From assembly GCA_947561395.2 (NCBI GenBank), contig OX387188.1:15346229-15410228 (forward strand): DNA of 64,000 nucleotides, read 5' to 3'. Position 1 is the stretch's first letter. Every line of letters starts with the position of its first letter. Positions 22,847-52,630 of this stretch are shown here, in pieces. The DNA is from Buxus sempervirens. Its lineage: Eukaryota > Streptophyta > Magnoliopsida > Buxales > Buxaceae. The notes beneath the pieces are model-generated. The model was not told the origin of the DNA, searched no databases, and saw nothing but the letters and a program-made list of their open reading frames with translations. Position numbers and translations under genes: made by a program.

Positions 22847-23576
22847 TGGCATCAACACAACCTAGATCCCAAAATCAAAAGTTTGAACACCAAGGACAGC
22901 AGAATCTCGTTTAGATTACAGGAACTAAATTCGAAGATCTCAAATCAGATTTATAAAACAATTAATCGACAACAACACAATGAACCCAACGAAGAGAATA
23001 ATGCACCACGATGAAACTAAGCTCACATTTGGTACGAAATATAACGAAATAGAAGAAGGAAGAACGACTTACCAGCAATTGGTTTCGTCTCCCCTCGCCG
23101 GTACGTCTCCACTCGCCTTGCCGGTATGTCTCCACTCGCCGATGAATGTTAGGAGAGGAGGAGGAAGAACGGTTCGTCGCAACAGGGAGGAATGGGATTC
23201 TGTGAGACAAAGGAAAGGAGAATGAAAGAGAAAAAGAGAGGGAGGCTTTGTGAAGGGGATGCGCAGGAGAAGAAGGGGGAAGCGATTAGGGCATCTTGGC
23301 GATTGGGGCAAAGAGATCGTAGAGAAGGGTTTTGGTTCTGTTGAGGAGAAGGGTTTTGTTGGAGGGAAAGGTGAACGAAGAGAGGGAGGAGCGTTTTAAG
23401 AAGGGGCATTTCTGCCATTTTAGAAAAATGCCAAACGGCGTCTGTGGGCAAGGTAACGGCAGGGGGTGTAACAGACGTTTTTCCAAAGTTCGGGGGCAGT
23501 AAGTGCTCACTTTGAAACCACAGGGGTACCACGTGCCCATTTCCCAAACCTCGAGGGGTGTTGCTGTAAAAATCCC
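22847..23576 (-). repeat. Right terminal inverted repeat of the MULE
   Basis: Reverse complement of 14340-14986 with only a few substitutions seen by eye. It is longer by a ~75-bp segment near 22900-22980 that the left copy lacks. Confidence 0.9.
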
Positions 23577-23901
23577 TTTCTTTAATGATTTTTACAAATC
23601 CACTTAAAATGTCTTCAAAATTAATAAATGAATTTAGTAAAATCTTTTTATGCTCTTTTCCTTCATTTGTTTTTTCCCATTATTTTAACCACTGCAAAAC
23701 ATCTCCTTGAAGTGTTGCAGCAATATAATTTAAGAATTTTTCTTTGGTCCAATGACCTTTGTAGTTGGTAATTATAATGGACAATGATTGTGCTCACTCA
23801 TATATTACCTTTTCTTGATATTTGAATGGGATATTCAACAGATTGTCTCTTCTAGAATAAGGACTTGGCTCAAAATCTCTACTAGTTGAGGGTATGACAT
23901 C
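23577..23901 (-). mobile_element. Endogenous pararetrovirus, segment B: coat-protein part
   Basis: Fossil. The - strand reads as the central coat-protein region of Caulimoviridae (ending in a stretch like NYIAATLQGDVLQWLK). It continues segment A across the MULE and segment C across the Copia element, so both elements inserted into one viral stretch. Broken. Confidence 0.65.
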
Positions 23902-26900
23902 TATTGAAACTTGTGTGCTGCAGTTTTTTTGAAACTCTACCATTAGCCTAGTTTGTTATATTTAGACTATGCTGTTTTTGCTCATCTTGGAAGTTGTCTT
24001 ATTTATTACTGTTGTGAGTTACAAGATATCTTTATATACTTGTATGTTTGGAAGGTTAATAGATGAGATGAATTAGAATCAATCAAACAAGTTGTTGATT
24101 GAAATCTCTCTGCAGGTTCTCTGTTTTTCCATTGTTCTCCAACAACTGGTATCAGAGCTGCCAGGTTGATCTGAACGGTCGTTAATGGCTAATCTCGGAG
24201 CTTCTACAACAGTTCCCATCTTTGGTGGTGAGAACTATGACTATTGGAGCATCAAAATTAAAACCTTCTTCCTATCTCAAGATCTCTGGGATGTGGTAGA
24301 AAATGGTTTTTCAACTCCTGTAGAAGGAACTTCAGATCCTGCTCAACTCAAACAAGAAAAAAGTAAGGATGCCAAGGCTTTGTTCATACTTCAGCAAGCT
24401 GTGAGTGAATCCATTTTTCCTAGATTGATGAGGGCAACTACTTCAAAGGTAGCTTGGGAAATTCTGCAGTTGGAGTTTCAAGGAAATACTAAAATAAAAG
24501 TAATCAAGCTTCAAGGACTAAGAAGAGAGCTTGAAAACTTAAAAATGAAGGAATCAGAAAATGCAAAAGATTATTGCTCTAGATTGATTGAAGTTGTCAA
24601 TCAAATGCGTGCCTATGGTGAAGAAGTTGTTGATCAAAGAATCGTTCAGAAGATCTTGATTAGCCTTTCAGCAAAATATGATCACGTCGTTGCTGCAATT
24701 GAAGAATCAAGGGATCTACAAACCTTGACTATTACAGAATTGATGGGATCATTGCAAGCTCATGAACAAAGAATTGCAAGTAGAAGTGATGGTTCTCTAG
24801 AGCATGCTTTCCAATCCAAAGTCTATTTGAAGAACAAGAAGTCAAAGGACTATAGGAAGAAGTCACAAGAAAAGCAGAAGGGAGTAGAGAACTCTCAAAA
24901 GGAAGGAAATACAAGAGGGAAAGGAAAACAAAGTGAGTTTCCACCTTGTGGCATCTGCAAGAAGACCAACCATCTTGAGAAGGACTGTTACCATCTCGGG
25001 AAGCCTCAATGCAGGAACTGTAAGAAGTTCGGTCATATTGAAAAAGATTGTCGATTCAAAAACAATCATCAAGCCTGTTATTCAGAAGAAAAAGAAGACA
25101 AGGAGCATTTGTTTTTTGCTTGCCAAGCTCTTGTGAAGAATGAAGATTTCTGGTTTATTGATAGTGGTTGCAGCAACCACATGGCATCAGATGAAAGCAT
25201 TTTTACTGATTTGGATTCTTCTGTCATTACCAAAGTCAAGATGGGGAATGGAGACTTGGTTGAATCCAAAGGCAAAGGCACAGTGGCTATTCCAACAAAG
25301 AAAGGTACGAGGTTCATCAAAGATGTTCTACTTGTTCCAAGTCTTGATCAAAATTTGTTAAGTGTTGGTCAAATGATGGAAAATGGTTACTCTTTACACT
25401 TTGAGAGTAATATGTGCAAAATATATGATGAGACGAATAAAGTGGAGCTTGCTGAAATTAAAATGGGAAGAAGCAGAAACTTTCCCATTCAATGGAGTTT
25501 TCCTAAAGCTATGGTGGCTTCGGTGGAAGATTCAATGTTATGGCATCAGAGGTTTGGGCACTACAATCTCAGCTCTTTAAGATTGCTACATCAGAAGGAC
25601 ATGATAAGAGATTTACCTCTCTTAGAAATGAAGACACAAATATGTGAGGGATGTATGCTTGGGAAGCAGCACAGGCAGCCTTTTCCCTCTGAAAGTACAT
25701 GGAGAGCAAAGGAGAAGTTGGAGCTTGTTCACACTGATGTGTGTGGACCAATGAGAACTCCAACTCACAATCAAAACAGGTATTTCATTCTTTTTATAGA
25801 TGATTTTACCAGATTAACTTGGGTGTATTTTATTCGTGAGAAATCAGAAGTTCTTGGTATTTTCAAGAAGTTCAAGTTGCTGGTTGAAAACCAGTGTGGG
25901 AAGAAAATTAAAACTCTAAGAAGTGATCGTGGCACTGAATACAACTCCAAGGAATTTGAGAAATTCTGTGAAGAAGAAGGTCTGGAGCATCAACTAACTT
26001 TTGCATACTCGCCCCAACAAAATGGAGTTTCTGAGCGCAAAAATAGAACAGTGATGGAAATGGCAAGATCTATGTTGCTTGAAAAATGTTTGCCAAAAAA
26101 ATTCTGGGGAGAAGCAGTTAATACTGCTGTATTTTTACTCAACAGAGTACCAACAAAAGCTGTAGAAAATCAGACACCTTATGAGGCTTGGAGTGGCACA
26201 AAACCCTCTGCAAGTTTTTTAAAAGTGTTTGGTTGTATATGCTATATTCATGTTCCATCTCAGAAAAGGCACAAGTTGGAAGAGAAGACTGTAAAAGGAA
26301 TTTTTCTGGGATACAGCACTATGTCAAAAGGTTTTCGGATCTTCAACTTGGAAACTAAGAAGCTTGTTACCAGCCGTGATGTGAAATTCAATGAGAATGC
26401 TTACTGGGATTGGGAAGCTGAGAAGGTGATTCAGCAGACTGTTGAAGTTCCAACTGCTCAACCACCCGAGACAGAAGAAGAGTTGGAGGATGACATGAGC
26501 AATCCTATGGAGGATGAGACAAGCAGTCCTACAGCAACTCAACATTTATCCTCTTCTAATAGTGATGAGGATTCTTCATCAGAATCTCCTATAAGAAGAA
26601 CAAGACTATTGAGTGAAATCTATGAACATTGCAATTACTCTTCTCTTGAACCAGAGAATTTTGCAGCAGCATCAAGAGAAGAAGTTTGGGTGAAAGCAAT
26701 GGAGGAGGAGATAAAAATGATTAAAAAGAATGGAACTTGGGAATTGGTTGCTCAACCTGCGAACAAAGAGATCATTGGAGTTAGATGGATCTTCAAGACC
26801 AAGCTGAATCCAGATGGTTCAATCTTGAAGCATAAAGCAAGGCTAGTAGCCAAGGGCTATGTGCAACAGCCAGGAATTGACTACAATGAAACCTTTGCAC

Positions 26901-28425
26901 CAGTTGCAAGAATGGATACAATTCGAGCACTTGTTGCACTTGCAGCTCAGAAAAGTTGGAAAATTTACCAACTTGATGTTAAGTCAGCATTCTTAAATGG
27001 AATCCTTGAGGAAGAAGTTTATGTTTATCAACCAGAGGGCTTTATAGAAGAAGAAGGAAAAGTTTACAAATTAAAAAAGGCACTATATGGGTTGAAGCAA
27101 GCACCCCGAGCCTGGTATGGGAAGATCGATGGTTATCTTTTAGACCAAGGTTTCAGGAGGAGCAAGAGTGAACCAACTCTGTACACAAAGTCTCAAGGTA
27201 ATGCTGAAATTCTCATTTTATCCTTGTATGTTGACGACTTGATCTTTACTGGAAATAATCTGGTGATGATTGACAAATTTAAAAAGGATATGATGACTAA
27301 CTTTGAGATGAGTGACTTGGGATTGATGCACTATTTCCTCGGAATGGAAGTAAGCCAAGATGACGAGGGAATTTTCTGTTCGCAGAAGAAATATGCAAAA
27401 GACTTGCTGAAAAAATTCAATATGCTGGGCTGTAAATCAGTTGCAACACCACTGGTTCCTAGTGATAAATTGAGAAAAGAAGATGGTGTCAAGAAAGTGG
27501 ATGCATCTACCTACAGAAGTCTTGTAGTAAGTCTGCTCTACTTGTGCAATACCAGACCAGATATCTTTTTTGCCACAAGTTTGTTGTCAAGGTTTATGCA
27601 AAGTCCAAGTCAAATTCATTTTGGAACTGCTAAGAGAGTTCTCAGATCTCTGCAAGGAACAATCAGCTTTGGCATATGGTATGAGAAAAGATCAGAATCA
27701 GAATTAGTTGGCTTCACTGATAGTGATTGGGCTGGATCTATTGACGACATGCAAAGTACTTCAGGATATTGTTTCTCTCTTGGATCTGGTATGTTTTCAT
27801 GGAGTTCAAAGAAGCAAGGAAATGTTGCTCAGTCCACTGCAGAGGCTGAATATGTTGCTGCAGCTGGAGCAGCAAATCAAGCCATTTGGTTAAAGAGAAT
27901 TCTGGAGGATATGGAAAAAATCAGCAAGGTCCAATTGAGATTTTCGGTGACAACAAATCTGCTATTGCTATTGCTAAGAATCCTGTCCATCATAGTCGCA
28001 CAAAGCACATAGCTATCAAGTATCATTTTCTGCGTGAAGTGGAAGCAAGAGGTGAAATTGAGCTAAAATTCTGCCGTTCTGAAGACCAACTTGCAGATAT
28101 CTTCACAAAAGCTCTTCCTAAAGACAAGTTTCAGTTTCTCAGAATGATGCTCGGAGTTTCAGAAAAACACATCAAGGAGGAGTATTGAAACTTGTGTGCT
28201 GCAGTTTTTTTGAAACTCTACCATTAGCCTAGTTTGTTATATTTAGACTATGCTGTTTTTGCTTATCTTGGAAGTTGTCTTATTTATTGCTGTTGTGAGT
28301 TACAAGATATCTTTATATACTTGTATGTTTGGAAGGTTAATAGATGAGATGAATTAGAATCAATCAAACAAGTTGTTGATTGAAATCTCTTTGCAGGTTC
28401 TCTGTTTTTCCATTGTTCTCCAACA
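23902..28425 (+). mobile_element. Ty1/Copia LTR retrotransposon, 4,524 bp, nearly whole, TSD ACATC
   Basis: LTRs are 23902-24144 and 28183-28425 (243 bp each, 3 differences). They are flanked by the duplication acatc (23897-23901 and 28426-28430). LTRs start TATTG and end CAACA, a non-canonical TA...CA pair. The primer-binding site tggtatcagagc (24147) fits initiator tRNA-Met, and a purine tract aaggaggag precedes the 3' LTR. Coding parts in order from about 24185: gag with CCHC knuckle ([14 protein letters not shown], ~residue 275), protease (DSGCSNHM, ~324), integrase (SDRGTEYNS, ~580), reverse transcriptase (YVDDLIF, ~1014), RNase H. The reading frame ends just inside the 3' LTR. It looks almost whole, with about one break. 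LTR divergence of 1.2% suggests roughly 0.5 My at 1.3e-8 per site per year, more in slow-evolving trees. Confidence 0.93.
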
Positions 28426-31164
28426 ACATCTTATTTGTAAAGATGTTTTCCGAACTTGGATCATATGGAAAATCTTCTTATCGTTGTCCAAAGTCACCAA
28501 ATAGATCTAAATCTAAAGGTTCTTTCATTTTCCTTTTCTTCTTAGTATTTCATCTATTTTTTCAGACTCTAACTCAGAGGATTTAGACTCAGTTTGAGAC
28601 TGTTTTTGAGCATCTAGTGGTGTGGTATTCACCACGCTTATGTTTTCATTTTTAGATTGATCAGATTGTTTATCCGATTCATCTTTTGAAAATGTCATTA
28701 ACTCATATTTAAAATGAGTTAATAGAGCTTCATTCTCTAAATACAGGTTTTGTATTTGAGACACAAGATGATTTTTAGCAGAAACATCTAATGACAGATC
28801 TTGGTACAATTGTTTCCAATATTCAAGGATTTCAACAAGATTGTCAAATTCTTGTTTATTATACTCAATTTTTGTTGATTCTATAGTACAAATGTCTTTT
28901 GTGCCATAGAAAAGTCTTGGGATTGAATGATCTCCTGGATAACTCATCCCATCCTCTAATATTTTTAAATTTTGAAAATTTTCTATTTTCTTAGAAATAT
29001 TTTCAAGCTAATTTTTTGTTTCAATTTTTTAAATCAATTTCTTCGATATCATCTAGTCTAGATTCTAGGTGATTTGATTAACATGCTGATTGTTTTCGAC
29101 TTTTTTATACCAATAGTAAACCATATCTGAAATACTATTTATACTAGCACTAATATTACTAAGAACAGAATCTAATCTACGATCTATGTGCATATTATGT
29201 AGATATTCATTTTTATTTTTTCTAATAATTTCAGCTATATAATTTATTTCGTTTGTTTCATTACTTGCCATTTAAGATTATTTTTTGTACCTAAGACCTC
29301 TTATCTGTTGTTTTCCTAGTGCTTAAAATCAAAGTTTTCCCTAAACGCCTAATCTCGGCAACTATGGCTAATGGGAGATACGGGCTTTGGAAATACAGAC
29401 AAGCATATAGGTTTTAAAATAGCTTAAACTGAAACAGTAACTAACCAAACAGAACAATTGTATAGATAGAATTAATGGAAAAATAAAGATGAACAATAAA
29501 TAAACATGAACATTAATATTTAATAAAACATAACACTTACAAAAAGATGAAGCTTGATAACAACGTAGTATTATCCTCGCTTCATTACAACAAGTAGACT
29601 AGTTCCTTTTACATGTTCTACTTCAAAAGAATATTGAGCAATAAAATTATACCATTTCAATCTTCTGCCATCAAGAGTGTTTCTCTTATTGTTCTAGAAG
29701 TCTTTTACAGCTTGATCATCAGTTCTCAATAAGAAATATTCAGGAGCAATATAAATATGGAACCTTTTAATTGCTAACTTTATTGCAAGCAATTTTTTTC
29801 ATAGATAATCAATATTCTTTTGAAGTAGAACATGTAAAAGGAACTAACAATTTTCTTGCAGATTTTCTAAGCAAAGAAGCTTGGGAGAAGAACTAATCAG
29901 GTATTTATTCTTTTTCTGCAGGACTACTAAACAAGTGGATAATGGACAAAGGCAAAAGGCCTATGTATGAGAAATTCTCAGTTCATAGTACCAACAAGGG
30001 AAATGAGCCAATAAGATATTATGTAGTATTTGTTGGGAGAAAACCCGGCATATACACAACTTGGTACCAATGCCATGCCCAAGTCAATGAGTATTCTGGT
30101 AGTTGCTTCAAAGGTTATAGTACATGGGAAAGCTAGAAGAGCTATTTCCGATTTCAAACCACCCTTGCCTTTTACAAAGAAGAAATTGGTTTTGAAAATC
30201 AGAAAAAATCTGAAAATGAAATCAAAGTTTTTATAACCCTGGTCTTCCTAGAGAAATTTATACAGAATTAAATAAGGTTTGGAAAGCACATTTGCTTGGT
30301 GAAAACCATCGAGCAAAGTTTAGGCAGCACATGGGGAAGCTTGCCATTTAGATTTTAAATCAAACAATAAATTTTAAACAATGAAAGAACTATGTCTCAG
30401 TATCATTAACCAAATGAATTGGGATGAAGAATACTCTTTCAATCAAATAAACAACTTTTTGCAACTTACTGATATTTTAAAAACAGATGCGTTTAAACCA
30501 AAATTTGAAAAAATAAGAAGAATTTGTTTGTATGAGAAAGCAAAAACATTGCTTGCTCGAGAAGTCTTTGAAGAAAAAATTCTTTCAAAAATTGAAGATC
30601 ACAAATTTGAAATCAAAAGTGCTTTACTGCAAAGTATTTCCAGAGTAAACTTTTTTGATAAAATCCCCAAATCGACAAATTTTATAAATTATGAAACTTA
30701 TTTTGAACAAGATTGGGAATGGGGATTGGTTAATCAAATTGTGTTCAAACTATGGAACTTTGAAAAACTAAAAGAGTTTTCATAGTTTCTCAAAATAATG
30801 CTGATTTCTATCATAAACAAAACAAATCACAATCAGCATTATACCTTTTGGATAGCAAGTTCAGTGGCATGGAGAGAACGAGACATCTTTTATTATCCAT
30901 ATTAGATATGGTACTTGAGAAAAACTCAAGAAGATGAACTCATTGGAGAATCGGAAATCAAGGCTATTTTAGTCATAAATAGTCTTGATCTGGTAGAATA
31001 TTTCTGCGAAAGCCTGTTGCTTCTGTCACTGCATCAATGATATTGGGATCAGCAGATTGCCCTTTATCATGACCAATGGATGCCAAGTGTTTGTCACCAA
31101 TGAAGAGGTGCATTACCCTAGAACAGAGGAACAAACACAAGAATCAGTTGAATTGCTGAAGAAA
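28426..31164 (-). mobile_element. Endogenous pararetrovirus, segment C: N-terminal ORFs, intergenic region, RNase H pieces and TAV
   Basis: Fossil, rearranged and broken many times. On the - strand, 29275-28525 holds the upstream open regions leading to the coat protein, and 29276-29550 looks like the viral intergenic region. At 29560-29830 an RNase H part lies on the - strand and meets a second RNase H end on the + strand (to ~29897), an inverted junction. On the + strand, about 29940-30160 shows the viroplasmin domain (YYVVFVGRKPGIYTTW) of the transactivator, with further TAV-like sequence to about 30785 and beyond. A separate TAV and the order CP-MP-RT-TAV favour Cavemovirus/Solendovirus relatives (inference). 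Confidence 0.72.
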
Positions 31165-32029
31165 GAGGATAGCCCAAGCATTCTAGCGGCATTTCTTTTC
31201 CGCAAAAAATACAGGTCTAATGCTTCTACCGCACATTTAATACGAAGGAATAACTCACGGCGCATACGAAATCTCCTTTGAAATATATTTTCGAGACAAA
31301 TCGAGGGCTAAACAAATTAATCTTGAAAAAGACATTAATGGCCTTTGATCGAATTACAATTGATGAAGATATGCTTTTAAATAGAACCATGACCTGATGT
31401 TGAAACTCTTTTTGTCTTCAAATTTTCATGTTCAATAGCAATCGCTATTGCGACCTTTACTTCATCATTAGAAAACAAATGGTATAAATTGTCCTCATCA
31501 GAAAAAAAAAATCCATAAAGCCAATAACACAGAACAATTCAAAAATTGGAGTTGAGTGAAATAGAAATTTGAAATGAATAGTGATTTACAAAGAAATCAC
31601 TCTATTTTATAGGGAAAAAATTATAGCCGTTGGAAATGTTACAGATGTAAAAGTAATGATTGAAAAAGTATAGTCGTTAAAAAAACCGTTGGAAATGACC
31701 ATTGGAAAATATAGTCGTTGAAAATATTAGCTGTTGGGGAAAAAATAAGGTTATATTCGGGCTGGTTGGCAGGTTTTAGTTCGAAAATTGCATGTTTGAA
31801 CGGTTTCAGTTGAGATTGGGCGGGTTATTATCAGTTTGAAGGATAAACAAGTCGGTTGAGATTTGAGAATAAAATAAAAAAGATTTTAAAAACTAATATT
31901 TTAATGATATAGGGGGAAAAAATAGGGAATCTGTTGCAGTGGTTTGATGAAAAAATAGTCCCTAAAATAGAAAAGTGAAAAAGATTGCTTAAAATAGGGA
32001 ATTTGAATAGGGAAGCTGATACTAATGCT
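31165..32029 (-). mobile_element. Inverted copy of the PIF/Harbinger 5' half
   Basis: It is the reverse complement of about 11661-12560. The end actaatgct at 32021-32029 mirrors gagcattagt at 11661, and aatagggaatttgaataggg mirrors the left subterminal block. Transposase N-terminal coding traces occupy about 31200-31520, on the - strand. Similarity by eye is ~85%. No TTA/TAA duplication matches the left end. Either this is an inverted duplication of one element or two insertions of the same family. Confidence 0.72.
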
Positions 32030-33110
32030 TGCCTATTTTCTTTCTTTTGTGTTGACCTTAGTCTTTTTTTTCTTTTTCTTTTTGAACTTTTTGACATCTT
32101 CATTTGTCCTTTCATAAATCTTGCTATTCTATCTTTTCAATATAAGTTAAGTTGGGGGAAGGGAGGAAATCTTATTCAATTACTATTAACGATGTAGAAC
32201 ATTTAAGGATACCCATCTCTTGATTTAAAATTTGTTTCAGTTACTACAATCTACAGATTCATTGGCCACAGATGGAGCTTCAAGTGTGCGTGTGCAAATT
32301 TAGTTACAAGCAACCATTCTTTGGTAACTGATTTTTCTTGACATGAAGCCACCACTCTCATGAAAGTAGCAAATGATAAAACCATAATCTTTGTTGATAA
32401 ACTACATTTATTTGTGTAATTGATTTCTCTTAACACGAATTCACCTTTATGATTAGAGAAATAGTGATGAAATTATTAAGCTTCTTATCTGATTTATGTA
32501 ATTAACACTAGAGGACTTATTTGCTGACCATGTGGGTGTCGCATATTGATGTTTTTCTGGAAGTACTTGGGATGGCAACTGATCCAGTTTGAATGGTTTT
32601 TTGGTGACCACTAACTACCCTATAATAGTCCACTTAAACCTACTTTCTCTCCTTTGTTTGCTGGAACTTTTAAGCATCTATATTATGTTTTTATGTAACA
32701 CAAATGACGTGGGATATTAAAGCATCAATAGAACCTGACCCTAGTTTTTATGTTTGTATGATTTAGATATTAAAGAATATAGTGAGGTAACCTATGCTTA
32801 CTAGAGGCTGCTTGAGCCAAAAACAGAATCCAGATGCTAATGGATTGGGTTGTATTAACATCTGAAAGGGTTTGGGTCTTTAATGGGACGAGCAAATGCA
32901 GTGCTTACATCATTGTTCATAGTGTCAGATTCCCACCAGTTATTGTCTTTTAAATGCAGGGAGAGGAAAAAAAACGTGGGATGATTGTGCTACCCACCAC
33001 AACAAATAAGATCTGTACTAGTTAATTACGTGCAATACATATTCTCAATTTGGGATGTTAAATGATGCAACTGCTGATACCTTGTTGATTGATCTGTGCC
33101 GTGTTTGCAG
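32030..33110. other. DIM1 intron 3' part, no feature recognised
   Basis: Ordinary intron sequence ending in a TTTGCAG acceptor at 33110. No alternative DIM1 first exon (MSYLLPHLHS...) is seen here on the + strand. Confidence 0.5.
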
Positions 33111-33419
33111 ATGGATGAGGTGCTAGCTGCAGTGGCAGAGAAGATAAAGAACTTTGCTGTGATTTACCTGGTGGATATTACAGAAGTGCCGGACTTCAAC
33201 ACCATGTACGAGCTGTATGACCCATCGACGGTCATGTTCTTCTTCCACAACAAGCACATCATGATCGACCTTGGTACAGGAAACAACAACAAGATCAACT
33301 GGGCGCTCAAGGACAAGCAGGAGTTCATTGACATTGTTGAGACCGTCCATCGTGGTGCCAGGAAAGGCCGAGGTTTGGTGATCGCTCCGAAAGACTATTC
33401 GACAAAGTATCGGTACTGA
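33111..33419 (+). CDS. DIM1: Exon 2 of the DIM1/YLS8 copy, intact
   Basis: It encodes residues 41-142, starting MDEVLAAVAEKIKNFAVIY, then LVDITEVPDFNTMYELYDPS, and ending APKDYSTKYRY before TGA. Compared from memory with plant YLS8 and human TXNL4A it is essentially perfect, with no stop or frameshift in 102 codons. A TTTGCAG acceptor precedes it. The exon begins with an in-frame ATG, but a protein starting there would lack the first beta strand and helix of the thioredoxin fold. The gene is convergent with the succinyl-CoA ligase gene, whose stop lies about 520 bp away. Confidence 0.85.
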   Translation: MDEVLAAVAEKIKNFAVIYLVDITEVPDFNTMYELYDPSTVMFFFHNKHIMIDLGTGNNNKINWALKDKQEFIDIVETVHRGARKGRGLVIAPKDYSTKYRY

Positions 33420-33935
33420 GTTCATGTGTACAGGGTGCTATTTACTAGACCACGCAAGCCCTTTGTCTGCATAACCTTCTGATTCTTGCATTCAAGCTAA
33501 TTCTGTATGCTAGTGTTGTCAAAGACTCTAAATCTGTCCTTTTTAATGGAAACTAGTTCTCTCTCCAAACATGCTTACAACACAAGCCAAAATCAATCGG
33601 ATTGTGGGCAATTTCATTCAAAAAAGATTAAGAAGCAAGTTCCACAAATCCAACTCTCAACAATGCACCAGTTGAAGCACTTAGCACACAAAAGAATCAC
33701 TACTCATTTTGAGAAAAAATGCCATCATAAATACAGTTTCAAGAGCTTTTATTGGACTTCTACACCTCATCAGATAGGGTAGACGAAAGATGAGATAAAA
33801 TTTGGTACATTTCCGCGAACTTTGTTCTGATAATAGAACACCACTAACAATCAAAAAGAGACAAAATGGTATCCGCAGATTCCTGAATCAAGTAGAAATG
33901 GTGGGCAAACCAGGAATCACAAGAATCTGACTATA
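33420..33935. terminator. Shared 3' flank of two convergent genes
   Basis: This ~516-bp stretch must hold the 3' untranslated regions of DIM1 (+) and succinyl-CoA ligase alpha (-). No unique polyadenylation signal can be assigned by eye. The transcripts may overlap here. Confidence 0.4.

Positions 33936-52630
<18,695 letters not shown>

Larger units (their letters stand above)
14340..23576 (+). mobile_element. Complete autonomous-looking MULE (Mutator-like element), 9,237 bp, TSD TTTCTTTAA
   Basis: The ends gggatttttacagcaacacc are identical inverted repeats. The 9-bp target duplication tttctttaa is perfect (14331-14339 and 23577-23585), and 9 bp is the Mutator signature. The long TIRs (left 14340-14986; right 22847-23576) differ at only a few bases over ~600 bp by eye, apart from a ~75-bp length difference near the inner end. 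The inside holds a two-exon transposase on the + strand and a three-exon double-GRF gene on the - strand, in convergent arrangement as in maize MuDR. Both genes are open throughout. The element sits within endogenous pararetrovirus sequence, hence is younger than it. Confidence 0.93.
8575..33419 (+). pseudogene. DIM1: DIM1/YLS8 copy (U5 snRNP 15-kDa thioredoxin-like protein), probably a young pseudogene
   Basis: Exon 1 is 8575-8618 plus 8863-8938; exon 2 is 33111-33419. Together they would give the 142-residue family length. Exon 1 encodes MSYLLPHLHSSWAVD, then QAILAEEERVIIIRFGHD. Two faults lie in exon 1: a 236-bp hAT MITE sits inside codon 15, and the invariant Trp of GHDWDETCMQ is a TAG stop (8918-8920). 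The exon ends CATGCAG before a GT donor (8939), and exon 2 follows a TTTGCAG acceptor. DIM1 is a spliceosomal U5 component with a thioredoxin fold and no catalytic CXXC. The 24.2-kb intron holds a pile of transposons. Because exon 2 is undamaged, the loss of function looks recent, or another first exon is used. I find no alternative first exon in the window. Confidence 0.8.

Noticed and set aside
33096-33419. Exon 2 of DIM1 as a stand-alone intronless gene
   Set aside because: It is preceded by a proper TTTGCAG acceptor, and exon 1 with a matching donor lies upstream in the same orientation.
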